A stretch of 54,602 nucleotides of DNA from a bacterium (GCA_024743075.1 JANSXG010000001.1:1-54602), one strand, 5' to 3'; counted from the stretch's first letter, positions 35,971-44,887 are shown. A program made the numbers and translations. The notes: generated by a model from the letters alone, not told the origin.

Positions 35971-36020
35971 CGAATCGGCCAGTATAGCCGCACCTCGATT
36001 CCGGCTCGATGTCGGCCACC

Positions 36021-37100
36021 TCAGGAAGACGACGACGCCAGCTTGTTCTGCAGGTGCTCCACTCGGGCCTCCCCGTTCGGGTGCCCAAGCATTCGAGCCC
36101 GCTGGGCGTACTCAACCGCCGCCTCAAGCCGCCCGGCAGCGTCGAGGGCGTCCGCGGTCATCATCACGATCTCCGCACTGGTCCCGCTGGCCTCCGCGGC
36201 CCGCTCGGCAAAGTCCGCAGCCCGATCATGCTGGCCGAGGGCCTGAAGCGTCAGGATCACGTCGCGCAGCACCGCCGCATTGGTCAGCCGCGTGTACTCG
36301 TCGATTCCCGTCAGCGCCGCCAGAGCATCCTCAAGACGTCCCAGGCGTCGGAGCAACCGAGCCTCCGTCACCCGATAGGCGAACTGGTCCGGGTCGAGCT
36401 CCCGAGCCCTGCGGGCGAACTCGACGCCGTTCTCGCTTGCCCCTTCCGCGAGGTCCATCTCCGCGAGCATGCCGTAGACCTGCGGCTGGGCGTCGTTCTG
36501 CTGCAGCGCGATCAGAAGGGTCCCGCGTGCGTCCGGCACCCGCCCGGCCTTGAACTGCATGGCACCGAGAAACCGATAAAAACGGGTATCGGGGCGCTCG
36601 CTCATCACGATCGCCTTCCGGGCCTCCGCGATGGCATCCTCGGTCAGTCCCGCCTCGTTCGCGTAGTTCGCCGCGGCGTAACGCAGCTCCGGATGGTCCG
36701 GCCCCACTTTGTACGCCTTCTGCATCTCCAGATACGCCTCTTCGGGCCGGTCCTGCCACATCCGCAATTCAGCGTTGAGTTTCAGGAGGTCCTGATTGTT
36801 CGGTAGCTGACGCAGCGCGCTGCTCAGGATGGTGTCCGCTGCCTCAAAGTTCCCCTCGTCGAAGTACGCCTGCACCGCGACCCGGGTCCGCTCAAGGTTC
36901 CGCTCGAGTTCGGCACCAGAGAGCTTGAGCGAGTTCTCCGGCTCCGGCTTCTCCGTCGCCAGTTGGATCGCGAAGTAGCCCATCCCCGCCACGATCGCCA
37001 CCGCGGGGATCAGCACCAGCAGGGCCTTCGCGACGGTGCCGCGTCGGGCGGATCTGGAGGACGCGAAACTCACGGATTCTCGGTCGGTCAGTCGCTGCAT
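36021..37100 (-). CDS. Membrane-anchored TPR protein
   Basis: 359 residues. A basic N-terminus is followed by one membrane helix (AKALLVLIPAVAIVAGMGYF, residues 24-43) and then by tetratricopeptide repeats to the end. Examples are NFEAADTILSSALRQLPNNQ, LTEDAIAEARKAIVMSERPD, ASENGVEFARRARELDPDQF and GRLEAAVEYAQRARMLGHPN. The TPR part should lie in the periplasm by the positive-inside rule. The ATG at 37100 is taken as the start because the frame upstream is only the opposite strand of valS. It diverges from valS with 78 bases between starts. Role unknown, probably a scaffold. Confidence 0.8.
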   Translation of the reverse strand: MQRLTDRESVSFASSRSARRGTVAKALLVLIPAVAIVAGMGYFAIQLATEKPEPENSLKLSGAELERNLERTRVAVQAYFDEGNFEAADTILSSALRQLPNNQDLLKLNAELRMWQDRPEEAYLEMQKAYKVGPDHPELRYAAANYANEAGLTEDAIAEARKAIVMSERPDTRFYRFLGAMQFKAGRVPDARGTLLIALQQNDAQPQVYGMLAEMDLAEGASENGVEFARRARELDPDQFAYRVTEARLLRRLGRLEDALAALTGIDEYTRLTNAAVLRDVILTLQALGQHDRAADFAERAAEASGTSAEIVMMTADALDAAGRLEAAVEYAQRARMLGHPNGEARVEHLQNKLASSSS

Positions 37101-37178
37101 ACCCAAGCATATCGGCTCCGATACACTGGGAGCCCCACCCGCAACGAATCCGTCTGAACGCCCTTCGCGGAGCCCGCT

Positions 37179-40100
37179 TTGTCTTCGACCGCCCCCGCCA
37201 CATCCGATCCGATCGCCGAACTCCCACGCAAGTATGTGCCTTCGGAGCACGAGCCGGTCGTCCGCGATCGCTGGGACCGCTCCGGGGCGTTTCACGCGGA
37301 CCCCAAGGCCGTGCTCGCCGGCGAGGGCAAGCCCTACTGCATCCTCATCCCGCCGCCGAACGTGACGGCCCGCCTGCACCTGGGCCACGCGCTGAACAAC
37401 TCGCTGCAGGACATCCTCGTCCGGGCTCATCGCATGAAGGGCTACCAGACCCTCTGGATGCCCGGCACCGACCACGCCGGCATCGCCACCCAGACCGTGG
37501 TCGACAAGCGCCTGCAGGCCGAGGGCCAGCCGGCGCTCAAGGACTACAAGCTCCGCGAGGCCGTCGGCGACCCGGGGCGCGAGGAGTTCGTCGCCAAGGT
37601 GCAGGAGTGGAAGGACGAGTACGAAGCCGTCATCACCGACCAGCTCAAGATGATGGGCTGCACGTGCGACTGGCGGCGCCAGCGCTTCACCATGGACGAC
37701 ATCTGCGCGAGAGCGGTTCGCGAGGCCTTCTTCCAACTCTTCAAAGACGGCCTCATCTACCGCGGCAAGCGCCTCGTGAACTGGGACCCGGGCACCCAGA
37801 CCGCCCTCGCCGACGACGAGGTCGAAATGACCGAAGTCGCCGGCAACTTCTACTACCTGCACTACCCGCTCGTGGATGACAGCGGCGCGTACATCACCGT
37901 GGATACGCTCCGCGAGCGCGGCTACCCGGCCGACCACTTGCCCGAACCGGTGTCGCTCGACGGCACCGACAACGTCGCCTGCGTCACCGTCGCGACCACT
38001 CGCCCTGAAACTTACTTCGGTGACACCGGCGTGGCGATCAACCCGGCCGACCCGCGAGCCCAGTCCCTACGCGGCCTCAAGGTCAAGCTGCCCCTGGTCG
38101 GGCGCATCGTCCCGATCGTGGAAGACGACTACGTCGTTATGCCCGACTTCATCACCGGCGAGGACTCCGGCGACCCCAAGGCCCAGATGGCCACCGGCTT
38201 CCTGAAGGTGACGCCCGCGCACGATCCCAACGACTGGGAGATCGGCCAGCGCCACGGCCTCGAGGTCATCAACGTCATGGCCCCCGATGCGAGCATTTCC
38301 GCCTCCCATGGCTGGACGGACATCGGCGACGCGCAGGACTTCATCGGCCTGTCCCGCGAGGCCGCGCGCATCGAGGTGAAGAAGCGGTTCAAGCCCCTCG
38401 GCCTGCTCGGCGAGGTCAAGCCCTACAAGCACAGCGTCGGCCACAGCTACCGCTCGCACGCCGCGATCGAGCCGTACCTGTCGGACCAGTGGTACTGCAA
38501 GGTGACCGACGACAAGCTGCGGGGCTACGCCAACCGAGCGCTCACCCCCGACCAGCGCTCCACCGACACCTGGCCCGCCCAGCCCAACACAGAAGGCGAC
38601 GGCGAACTCCGCTTTTTCCCCGACCGATACGCCAAGACCTACGAGGGCTGGCACGACAACCTGCGCGACTGGTGCATCAGCCGCCAGCTCTGGTGGGGGC
38701 ACCGGATTCCCGTGTGGACCCGGCAGATTTCGAGCAGGGAACCATCGGATACGACAACGCTCGCAAGGTTCGAACAGGAGCCGTTCTGGAGAGACAAAGT
38801 TGCAGTGCAGCGCGACGGAGCAAACGAGTATGTCTGCGTCAACGCGTGGAATGACGTGGATGAGGTAACCAAAGACCTCGAGAAGGACGGATATACCCAA
38901 GACCCGGACGTCCTCGACACCTGGTTCTCCTCCGCCCTCTGGCCGCTCTCCACCCTCGGCTGGCCCGACTCCGAGCAGTCCGACGACACGCGTGACCTGC
39001 TCGACGCGTTCAACCCCACCTCCGTCCTCTGCACCGCGCGCGAGATCATCACCCTCTGGGTCTCGCGCATGGTCATGTTCAACCGCTACTTCCTCTCGCC
39101 CGACGGCGGCGACACCCCCGGCCAGCTCCCCTTCTCCGATGTGTTCATCCACGCGATGATCCAGGACGGCGAGGGACGCAAGATGAGCAAGTCCCTCGGC
39201 AACGGCGTGGACCCGCTCGACATCATCGAGTCCCACGGCTCCGACGCCCTGCGCTTCACGCTCGCCAACATGGCGACGAACACGCAGGACGTCCGCATGC
39301 CCGTGGAACTCGACGAGTCCACCGGCAAGAACACCTCGCCGAAGTTCGACCTCGGGCGCAACTTCGTCACCAAGCTCTTCAACGCCACCAAGTTCGCGCT
39401 GATGAACATCGACGAGGCCACCGCCACCTCGACCGACCCGGTTAACGCCGACGCCCTCTCGGCCACCGACCGCTGGATGCTCAGCCGCCTGCGCACCACG
39501 ATCGACCGCTGCGAGGCCGCGCTGGGCAACTACACCTTCAGCGAGTACGCCGCCGCCCTCTACGACATCCTCTGGCGCGACTACTGCGACTGGTACCTCG
39601 AAGCCGTGAAGCCGACCGTCAAGACCAACCCCACGCAGCAGGCAATTCTCGTGACCGCGCTCGACGCGATCGTCCGTCTGCTCCACCCCGTCTGCCCGTT
39701 CGTCACCGAGACGCTGCACCCGCATATCCAGCGAGCCAGCGCCAAGGTCGGCGAGGTCCCCGGCATCGAACTCGGTGAGGCCGAAGAGCTGCTCTGCACC
39801 ACGCCGTGGCCCGACATCGACGCCGACCTGCGCAACGACGACGCCGAGGCCGCCTTCGAGTTCCTGCGAGGCCTCACGGAGTCCGTCCGTCAGGTCCGGG
39901 CCCAGAACAAGATTGGCTTCAAGACCCCCGTCACGCTCCACGCCCCCGCCGAGGTGCTGAAGCGCATCGACGCGGGCGCCGGTCTCGTCGAGACGCTCTC
40001 CAACTCGACACCCACCACCGACGCCCCCGGCCCCGGCGCGGTCCCGTTCACCTACGAGGCGAAGGAATACTTCGTCTCCGGCTTCACGGACGGATCCGGC

Positions 40101-40304
40101 GTCGATGCCGAGTCCGCCAAGGCCCAGCTCGAAGAGTCCAAGGCGAAACTGAGCAAGGACATCGCTGCGCTGGAAGGCCGACTGGCCAACAAGGGCTACA
40201 CCGACAAGGCCCCCGCCCACCTCGTCGAAGAAACGCGCAACCAACTCGAGCAGAAGAAGACCGAACTCGCCGCCGTCACCAAGCGTCTGGATGAACTCGG
40301 ATGA
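37179..40304 (+). CDS. valS: Valyl-tRNA synthetase
   Basis: 1041 residues. The class I signature HIGH appears as HLGH in NVTARLHLGHALNNSLQD, and KMSKS is in EGRKMSKSLGNGVDPLDI. The editing (CP1) domain is present (KVTPAHDPNDWEIGQRHGL), along with the anticodon-binding domain (DYCDWYLEAVKP) and the C-terminal coiled-coil arm (DIAALEGRLANKGYTDKAP). The TTG start at 37179 has CGGAG 8 bases upstream and gives MSSTAPATSDPIAELPRKY. Codons about 512-570 (38,713-38,890) differ strongly from the rest in codon use (AGG, AGA, GTA, GCA, TAT), which suggests a recently acquired or freely drifting insert. It overlaps the next gene by 4 bases. Confidence 0.96.
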   Translation: MSSTAPATSDPIAELPRKYVPSEHEPVVRDRWDRSGAFHADPKAVLAGEGKPYCILIPPPNVTARLHLGHALNNSLQDILVRAHRMKGYQTLWMPGTDHAGIATQTVVDKRLQAEGQPALKDYKLREAVGDPGREEFVAKVQEWKDEYEAVITDQLKMMGCTCDWRRQRFTMDDICARAVREAFFQLFKDGLIYRGKRLVNWDPGTQTALADDEVEMTEVAGNFYYLHYPLVDDSGAYITVDTLRERGYPADHLPEPVSLDGTDNVACVTVATTRPETYFGDTGVAINPADPRAQSLRGLKVKLPLVGRIVPIVEDDYVVMPDFITGEDSGDPKAQMATGFLKVTPAHDPNDWEIGQRHGLEVINVMAPDASISASHGWTDIGDAQDFIGLSREAARIEVKKRFKPLGLLGEVKPYKHSVGHSYRSHAAIEPYLSDQWYCKVTDDKLRGYANRALTPDQRSTDTWPAQPNTEGDGELRFFPDRYAKTYEGWHDNLRDWCISRQLWWGHRIPVWTRQISSREPSDTTTLARFEQEPFWRDKVAVQRDGANEYVCVNAWNDVDEVTKDLEKDGYTQDPDVLDTWFSSALWPLSTLGWPDSEQSDDTRDLLDAFNPTSVLCTAREIITLWVSRMVMFNRYFLSPDGGDTPGQLPFSDVFIHAMIQDGEGRKMSKSLGNGVDPLDIIESHGSDALRFTLANMATNTQDVRMPVELDESTGKNTSPKFDLGRNFVTKLFNATKFALMNIDEATATSTDPVNADALSATDRWMLSRLRTTIDRCEAALGNYTFSEYAAALYDILWRDYCDWYLEAVKPTVKTNPTQQAILVTALDAIVRLLHPVCPFVTETLHPHIQRASAKVGEVPGIELGEAEELLCTTPWPDIDADLRNDDAEAAFEFLRGLTESVRQVRAQNKIGFKTPVTLHAPAEVLKRIDAGAGLVETLSNSTPTTDAPGPGAVPFTYEAKEYFVSGFTDGSGVDAESAKAQLEESKAKLSKDIAALEGRLANKGYTDKAPAHLVEETRNQLEQKKTELAAVTKRLDELG

Positions 40305-41353
40305 TGCGCTGTCGAACCCGCTGCGTGCTGCTCACCGCCGCATTGCTCGCCCTCGGCGCCTGCTCTGGCCCGTCAGGAAGCGGTACCCGTGCGGTCGAGC
40401 GCGAAGTGTCGCTGGGCGCGGTCTCCGTTGCCGACGGCGTGCTCGCGCGCGAGCCGTGGAGCTTCGGCGACGCCCCCGGCGAAGTCATCCGCACGCGTCA
40501 CTACCGCGTCTACACCACCGAGACCAACGGCATCCTCGTGGACCGGCTCAGCTCTTTCACCGAGTACGCCCTCGCGCACTACCGCTCGGCCATCGTCACG
40601 CTCCCCGAGCCGCCCCAGCGCCTCGACACCTACCTGATGGATACGCGGGCCCAGTACGAGGGCATCACCCGGCGGCTGCTCCCGGACCAAGCCGACACCA
40701 TCCTCCAGATCATGCGCGGCGGGTTCGCCTCGCGCGGTATCGGCGTCTACTTCGACATCGGCCTCTACGACACCCTCGCCATCGCCGCCCACGAGGGCTG
40801 GCACCAGTACGTGCAGCGGACATTCGCCAACCCCTTGCCCGTCTACCTCGACGAGGGGCTTGCGACCTACATGGAGGGGCACTCCTGGATCACCGGCCCG
40901 CGCGTCTCGACGCCGCTGTTCCGCCCGTGGGGCAATATCGAGCGTTTCGATCAACTCCGCGACGCGGTCATCAGCGGGCGCACCGTCTCGCTCGAGGTCC
41001 TCACGAACAACCGGCCCCAGGAACTCGTCGAGACCGTCGGCAACGGCACGCTCGACTACTACGCGCAGGTCTGGGCCCTCGCCCACTTCCTCAATTCCCC
41101 CCAGCACCGCGCCGGCCTCGGCTTGCTTCTACAGGAAGCCGCCAGCGGCCAGATGCGTTCGCGCCTGACCGACCGCTACGGCCGGCGCGAGGCGCTCGCG
41201 CTGCTCGGACGGCGCGTCGGTTCCGAATTGCTTGAGCTTTACTTCCTTGAAGACCTCGATGAACTCGATCGCCAGTACCAGCAGTTCATGGTCGATCTCA
41301 CCGCCATCGGCTCGCGCGACGCCATCGCCGCGGGGCGCTCGCCGTTCGAGTAA
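40301..41353 (+). CDS. Lipoprotein with gluzincin-type metallopeptidase motif
   Basis: 350 residues. The lipobox LALGAC puts the lipidated cysteine at residue 21. The motif HEGWH is at 164-168 (AAHEGWHQYVQ), with E185 in YLDEGLATYMEGHSW as probable third zinc ligand, an HExxH-x16-E arrangement. Planctomycete proteins of the DUF1570 type have this layout, and I consider it a relative. It would act on the periplasmic side, anchored by lipid. The ATG at 40301 overlaps the valS stop (ATGA), so it is translationally coupled to a tRNA synthetase with no obvious functional link. Substrate unknown. Confidence 0.75.
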   Translation: MMRCRTRCVLLTAALLALGACSGPSGSGTRAVEREVSLGAVSVADGVLAREPWSFGDAPGEVIRTRHYRVYTTETNGILVDRLSSFTEYALAHYRSAIVTLPEPPQRLDTYLMDTRAQYEGITRRLLPDQADTILQIMRGGFASRGIGVYFDIGLYDTLAIAAHEGWHQYVQRTFANPLPVYLDEGLATYMEGHSWITGPRVSTPLFRPWGNIERFDQLRDAVISGRTVSLEVLTNNRPQELVETVGNGTLDYYAQVWALAHFLNSPQHRAGLGLLLQEAASGQMRSRLTDRYGRREALALLGRRVGSELLELYFLEDLDELDRQYQQFMVDLTAIGSRDAIAAGRSPFE

Positions 41354-41359
41354 GCGGCC

Positions 41360-42511
41360 TCAGAACAGCCCGATGATCTCGCCACCCACCACCAGCGCCA
41401 TGACCGGCCCCGCGGTGTAGCCCAGCCCGATCATGCCCTCGTGCTTGCCGCCGCTCTCGACCGCCGCCGGGCCCGCCTCCATGGCGTAGTACAGAGCCGC
41501 GGCGTACACCGCACCGATCCCCGCTCCCAGCAGACACAGACCGGCGCCCATCGCCCAGAGCCCCGGCCCGTCGCCCGACTGACTGGCGATCACCGGTGAC
41601 ACAGAGCAAACCGCGAAGCCCGCCAGCATCAGCCCGCAGGCCCACCAGAACGTCCGCCAGCGCCCGTGCCAGCCGTGCCAGCGCTCCATCAGGATGAACA
41701 TGCCCAGACGCGACGCCATCCAAATCGAGGCGAACGGTGTCTTCTGCTTCTCGCTGAGGCCCATGTCCTCCAGGAGGTGAGGAAGCAGCGGCGTCAGCGC
41801 CGCGTGCAGCGCGTAACTGCACAGCAGCGAGACCCGGAACACCCGCAGCAACCGGATCGCCCGATCCGGATCGATTTCGTGCTCGCTCGCGTCCTCCTCC
41901 ACGTGCGGCGCGGGCTCACGCGGGAACCACGCCAGCAGCACCGCCGTCGCAAACATCGCCACCCCGAGCAGCCCGAGGATCAGCCGCGGCTGGTTCTCCA
42001 TGAACACCGCCATGCCCCACATCGCCACCACGATCGCCGACGCCCAGACGATGTTGAACCGCCCCGTGATCGAGCGCATCGCCCGCCCGCGCCGTCCGCC
42101 CGACAGGTACGCCTCGACCAGAGGCCACATCAGCCCCTGCAGCGTGATGAACACGCCCGCGAACACCCAGATCGCCCAGACGTCGGGCGTGGACGCGGGG
42201 ATCATCGCCGCTGCGCCCATGCCCGTGCATACCAGCGCGAGCACGGCGCGCCGCGACAGCCCCGGCCTCGCGTCGATCAGCCGCGTCACAACCGGTCCGG
42301 CGACCAGCGCCGAGATCGCGTAGACCAGCCCGAGCCCGGCCCCAAGAATGAGATTGCTCCGCTCGTCGAAGCCGTAGGCCACCTCGGTGATGAAGAACAC
42401 ACCGCTCCAGCCCACCGCCGTGCCGATGCTCCCCAGCCACGTGACGGCGAGCACCGCCCACGCGGGCGCGACCGCCGATGTCGATCCGGATGTCCGAGTC
42501 GTCGAACCCAA
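41360..42511 (-). CDS. Major facilitator superfamily transporter
   Basis: About 383 residues with 11-12 hydrophobic segments. The second-to-third helix region carries a loop with RLIDARPGLSRRAVL, like the MFS motif A position, and the protein has two halves split by an acidic cytoplasmic loop (EEDASEHEIDPDRAIRLLR). The substrate cannot be told. The TTG at 42511 is preferred because GGGAG lies 7 bases upstream and the extra residues from the ATG at 42586 are Arg-rich and not MFS-like; the ATG remains possible (AAGGA 11 bases upstream). It converges with the lipoprotein gene, with 6 bases between the stops. Confidence 0.85.
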   Translation of the reverse strand: MGSTTRTSGSTSAVAPAWAVLAVTWLGSIGTAVGWSGVFFITEVAYGFDERSNLILGAGLGLVYAISALVAGPVVTRLIDARPGLSRRAVLALVCTGMGAAAMIPASTPDVWAIWVFAGVFITLQGLMWPLVEAYLSGGRRGRAMRSITGRFNIVWASAIVVAMWGMAVFMENQPRLILGLLGVAMFATAVLLAWFPREPAPHVEEDASEHEIDPDRAIRLLRVFRVSLLCSYALHAALTPLLPHLLEDMGLSEKQKTPFASIWMASRLGMFILMERWHGWHGRWRTFWWACGLMLAGFAVCSVSPVIASQSGDGPGLWAMGAGLCLLGAGIGAVYAAALYYAMEAGPAAVESGGKHEGMIGLGYTAGPVMALVVGGEIIGLF

Positions 42512-42613
42512 GCCGATGCTCCCGCGTACAGCGTGCGATCGGGCAAGATACCGCCGGATACGCCTCCGAGCGTTGCGGGGGGCCATCCGAAGGCGTATCC
42601 TTGCAGGACAGAC

Positions 42614-42687
42614 GCGCCCGTAGCTCAATTGGATAGAGCGCTGCCCTCCGAAGGCAGAGGTTGCAGGTTCGACCCCCGCCGGGCGTA
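42614..42687 (+). tRNA. tRNA-Arg (anticodon CCG)
   Basis: 74 bases with a full cloverleaf: acceptor GCGCCCG / CGGGCGT (first pair G-U), D arm GCTC/GAGC, anticodon stem CTGCC / GGCAG with loop CTCCGAA (anticodon CCG, reading CGG), T loop TTCGACC and discriminator A. The T stem GCAGG / CCCGC has an A-C mismatch at its middle pair. CCA is not encoded. Confidence 0.95.
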
Positions 42688-42701
42688 TTGACCAAACGAA
42701 A

Positions 42702-42737
42702 GCGACCCCACCGAATGGTGGGGTCGCGTCGGTTTTG
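42702..42737. terminator. Terminator after tRNA-Arg, probably bidirectional
   Basis: Perfect 11-bp stem (42702-42712 with 42717-42727), loop GAAT. On the plus strand GTCGGTTTT follows; on the minus strand TTTCGTTT follows, so it can also end the lipoprotein gene at 42752. Confidence 0.85.
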
Positions 42738-42751
42738 GGGTGATGATTGAA

Positions 42752-43510
42752 TCAGCGGATCTCGCCGCGGCCTTTTGCTTCCGCGATCTCTTCATCCGTC
42801 AGCAAGTAGTACTCGCGGTACTTGACCATCCACGGTGCCTCGCGAAACAACCCACTGATCGCACTTCCTCCATTGCCACCTCCCCGACCGCCGGGCCCAC
42901 CGATGGCGTTACCAAGTCCCGTCACGTAGTCACCAGCGTCGTCATAGGGACCGATGATCTGGGCGTACACCTCAAGCCTTCCGCCCGTGCCGCCTCGCCC
43001 GTTGTCATCCGGTAATAGCCGGTTCGCATACCGCTGGTCCTTGGGGACCCCACCGCCTCCTCGGGGCGCGATGAGCGGTTGGTTCAATGTAAGCACCGGT
43101 GTGCGAATGATCAGCGTACCCCCATCACCACCGTTCGCTCCAGGGTAGTCGCCGTCCGCACCGGGGAACCCGTGTACTTCGCCCCGAATGACGATGCCGG
43201 TGACGCTTGACAGAGTCATCGACGGCCCGTCTGCGCGATTGGTATCTGGGGCCAGTCCTCGGATCACTCCATCTACAGTGATCGCACCGTAGACCCGGAA
43301 CTCCACTGCCTCGGAAAAGATCCATTCTTCGTTCGCCGGAACGTGAATTGCCTCAATCGACTCGATCACCCCGCCCGCTTTCTCGATGACAATTCGTGAA
43401 GGGATGAACTCCTGAGCGCGGATGCCCGCGGACAGCGAATCGCCAGAATTCACGCAGCCACAAAGAAGCAATCCACAGAGGATCGCACAACAGGAAACAA
43501 CTCGGTTCAT
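42752..43510 (-). CDS. Glycine-rich lipoprotein of unknown function
   Basis: 252 residues. The lipobox LLLCGC puts the lipidated cysteine at 19. The middle (about residues 95-215) alternates short beta strands with Gly-rich turns such as FPGADGDYPGANGGDGG, APRGGGGVPKD and GNAIGGPGGRGGGNGG, which suggests a parallel beta-helix or similar surface fold. The C-terminus (REYYLLTDEEIAEAKGRGEIR) is charged and helical. The ATG at 43510 has GGAG 6 bases upstream. Codon use is less C/G-ending than in neighbouring genes, a mild sign of transfer or low expression. No function can be assigned. Confidence 0.75.
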   Translation of the reverse strand: MNRVVSCCAILCGLLLCGCVNSGDSLSAGIRAQEFIPSRIVIEKAGGVIESIEAIHVPANEEWIFSEAVEFRVYGAITVDGVIRGLAPDTNRADGPSMTLSSVTGIVIRGEVHGFPGADGDYPGANGGDGGTLIIRTPVLTLNQPLIAPRGGGGVPKDQRYANRLLPDDNGRGGTGGRLEVYAQIIGPYDDAGDYVTGLGNAIGGPGGRGGGNGGSAISGLFREAPWMVKYREYYLLTDEEIAEAKGRGEIR

Positions 43511-43576
43511 CGGATTCTCCTCCGCTGGTCGACATGACCGGGAGACGCACGATACCACGCGACTCGGAGTCGGCCC

Positions 43577-44515
43577 TCAGGAATCTTGAAACCGCGTCCC
43601 CGCGTCTCGGCGTCGATCCACGTCCAGCCTGAGCACATCAGGACGCGCATAGTGCCCGGACGGGTCGAAGTTCTGGCGCTCGCGGCGGACCACTTCGGGA
43701 TCGAGTTCCGCCACGATCAGGCGCTCCTCGCCCACCACCGGCTCGACCAGCCACGACCCGTCGGGTGATGCGATGCACGAGCCGCCGTCGTAGACCGTCT
43801 CGCCGGGCTCGACCATCCGGTCGCGCAGCGGAACCCCGGCCGGAATGTCCTGCTCTCGGATGATCGACGAGGCCGAGACCACGTAGCTCCGCCCCTCCAG
43901 CGCCGCGAACCGCGTGATGTCGCGCGTGAGTCGCTCGCAGCCGGGCCAGATCGCGACGTGCAGGTTCTCGCCCTGCCCGTGCAGCGCGGCCCGCGCCAGC
44001 GGCATCCAGTTCTCCCAGCAGTTCAGCGCACCGACCGTGAACGGTCCGACCGGGTGCACGCGCAGGCCCTGCCCGTCGCCGATGCCCCAGGACAGCCGCT
44101 CCTCGTAGGTCGGCATGAGCTTGCGGTGCACCGACCCGATCGCGCCGCCCGCGCCGATGAACACCGCCGAGCAGTAGATCGTGTGCCCGCCCCGGTCGCT
44201 GCCGAGTTCGGCGACGCCGAGCACCGTCGCGATGCCGCGCTGGGCGCAGAGCGTGCACACCGCGTCGAGGTCGCCCCGCCGGATGTCCACCGCCTCGCGC
44301 AAGTAGAGCGCGTGGAGCGTCTTCTGGTCTTCGTCGTTGAAGGAAGACCCGCCGGTCCGCGTCAGCCACAGCGGGTACGCCGGCACCAGCGTCTCGCCGA
44401 ACGCCACCAGCGATGCACCGGCATCGGCCGCCTCACCGATCGTCTGCATCACCTTGTCCAGCGTCGCGGCTCGGTCGAGGAACACCGGACTGATCTGCCC
44501 GATGGCCACCCGCAT
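43577..44515 (-). CDS. Nitrilase-family carbon-nitrogen hydrolase
   Basis: 312 residues. The catalytic triad is E41 (FGETLVPAYPLW), K132 (HRKLMPTYEERLSW) and C166 (ALNCWENWMP). The sequence LNCWENWMPLAR and the HRKLMPTYEER segment match the nitrilase branch (nitrile to acid plus ammonia, including cyanide and aliphatic nitrilases) better than amidases or N-carbamoylases. The substrate is not known. The ATG at 44515 begins MRVAIGQISP, the usual family N-terminus; a GTG at 44545 would add 10 residues and overlap the upstream gene by 8 bases. It may be read from the ribH-nusB-ftsY operon. Confidence 0.9.
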   Translation of the reverse strand: MRVAIGQISPVFLDRAATLDKVMQTIGEAADAGASLVAFGETLVPAYPLWLTRTGGSSFNDEDQKTLHALYLREAVDIRRGDLDAVCTLCAQRGIATVLGVAELGSDRGGHTIYCSAVFIGAGGAIGSVHRKLMPTYEERLSWGIGDGQGLRVHPVGPFTVGALNCWENWMPLARAALHGQGENLHVAIWPGCERLTRDITRFAALEGRSYVVSASSIIREQDIPAGVPLRDRMVEPGETVYDGGSCIASPDGSWLVEPVVGEERLIVAELDPEVVRRERQNFDPSGHYARPDVLRLDVDRRRDAGTRFQDS

Positions 44516-44537
44516 CGGCCCGGACGCCACCCGGCCC

Positions 44538-44843
44538 TTACTCACCGAGTTGGTCCCTGCCGGGCAGCGAGCTCGGGCCAGACCCGACGACCTTCTCGTA
44601 GCCGTTGCCGCCCTTCACGTACTTCGTGAAGCCCATCTTTTCCAGACTGGAATCGCTGGTGAGTCGCTTATCGCGCGCGGTCGAGTGCTGGCCCCCGATC
44701 ATCGGCGGCTGGATGATCCGCTGCACCGGCTCGCCGGTCTCGGGGTGCTTCTTCAGCGCATCTTCCTTCATGGACTGCACCACCTCGAACACCTCGCCCT
44801 CCGAGCCGTCTTCCGTGATCACCTGGTAGACATACACCGGCAT
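44538..44843 (-). CDS. FmdB-like small protein lacking the zinc cysteines
   Basis: 101 residues. The N-terminal third follows the FmdB zinc-ribbon pattern (MPVYVYQVITEDG, EVFEVVQSM, HPETGEPVQRIIQPP); the family reads MPxYEYxCxxCG, FExxQxM and CPxCGxxxxR. All four metal cysteines are missing: the corresponding places read V, T, H and T. The C-terminal half has SLEKMGFTKYVKGGNGYEKV, as in FmdB relatives. It cannot bind zinc by the usual four cysteines. It lies 44 bases downstream of ftsY on the same strand. Function unknown. Confidence 0.65.
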   Translation of the reverse strand: MPVYVYQVITEDGSEGEVFEVVQSMKEDALKKHPETGEPVQRIIQPPMIGGQHSTARDKRLTSDSSLEKMGFTKYVKGGNGYEKVVGSGPSSLPGRDQLGE

Positions 44844-44887
44844 GCTTCGCCCTTCCTGTCTTTGGTCTCGCTACCGAGCCAACTTCG

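Noticed and set aside
37101-37937. Upstream extension of the TPR protein on the minus strand
   Set aside because: This part is antisense to the start of valS and its translation has no domain. The TPR protein starts at 37100 with a credible membrane helix.
38067-40244. A long open frame on the minus strand (over 700 codons) opposite valS
   Set aside because: valS is certain on the plus strand. C/G-ending codons keep the antisense frame free of stops, and the translation is low-complexity and matches no family.
41666-42691. Plus-strand open frame opposite the MFS gene
   Set aside because: Its translation is a low-complexity Arg/His/Pro-rich string typical of antisense to a membrane protein gene, and it runs through tRNA-Arg.
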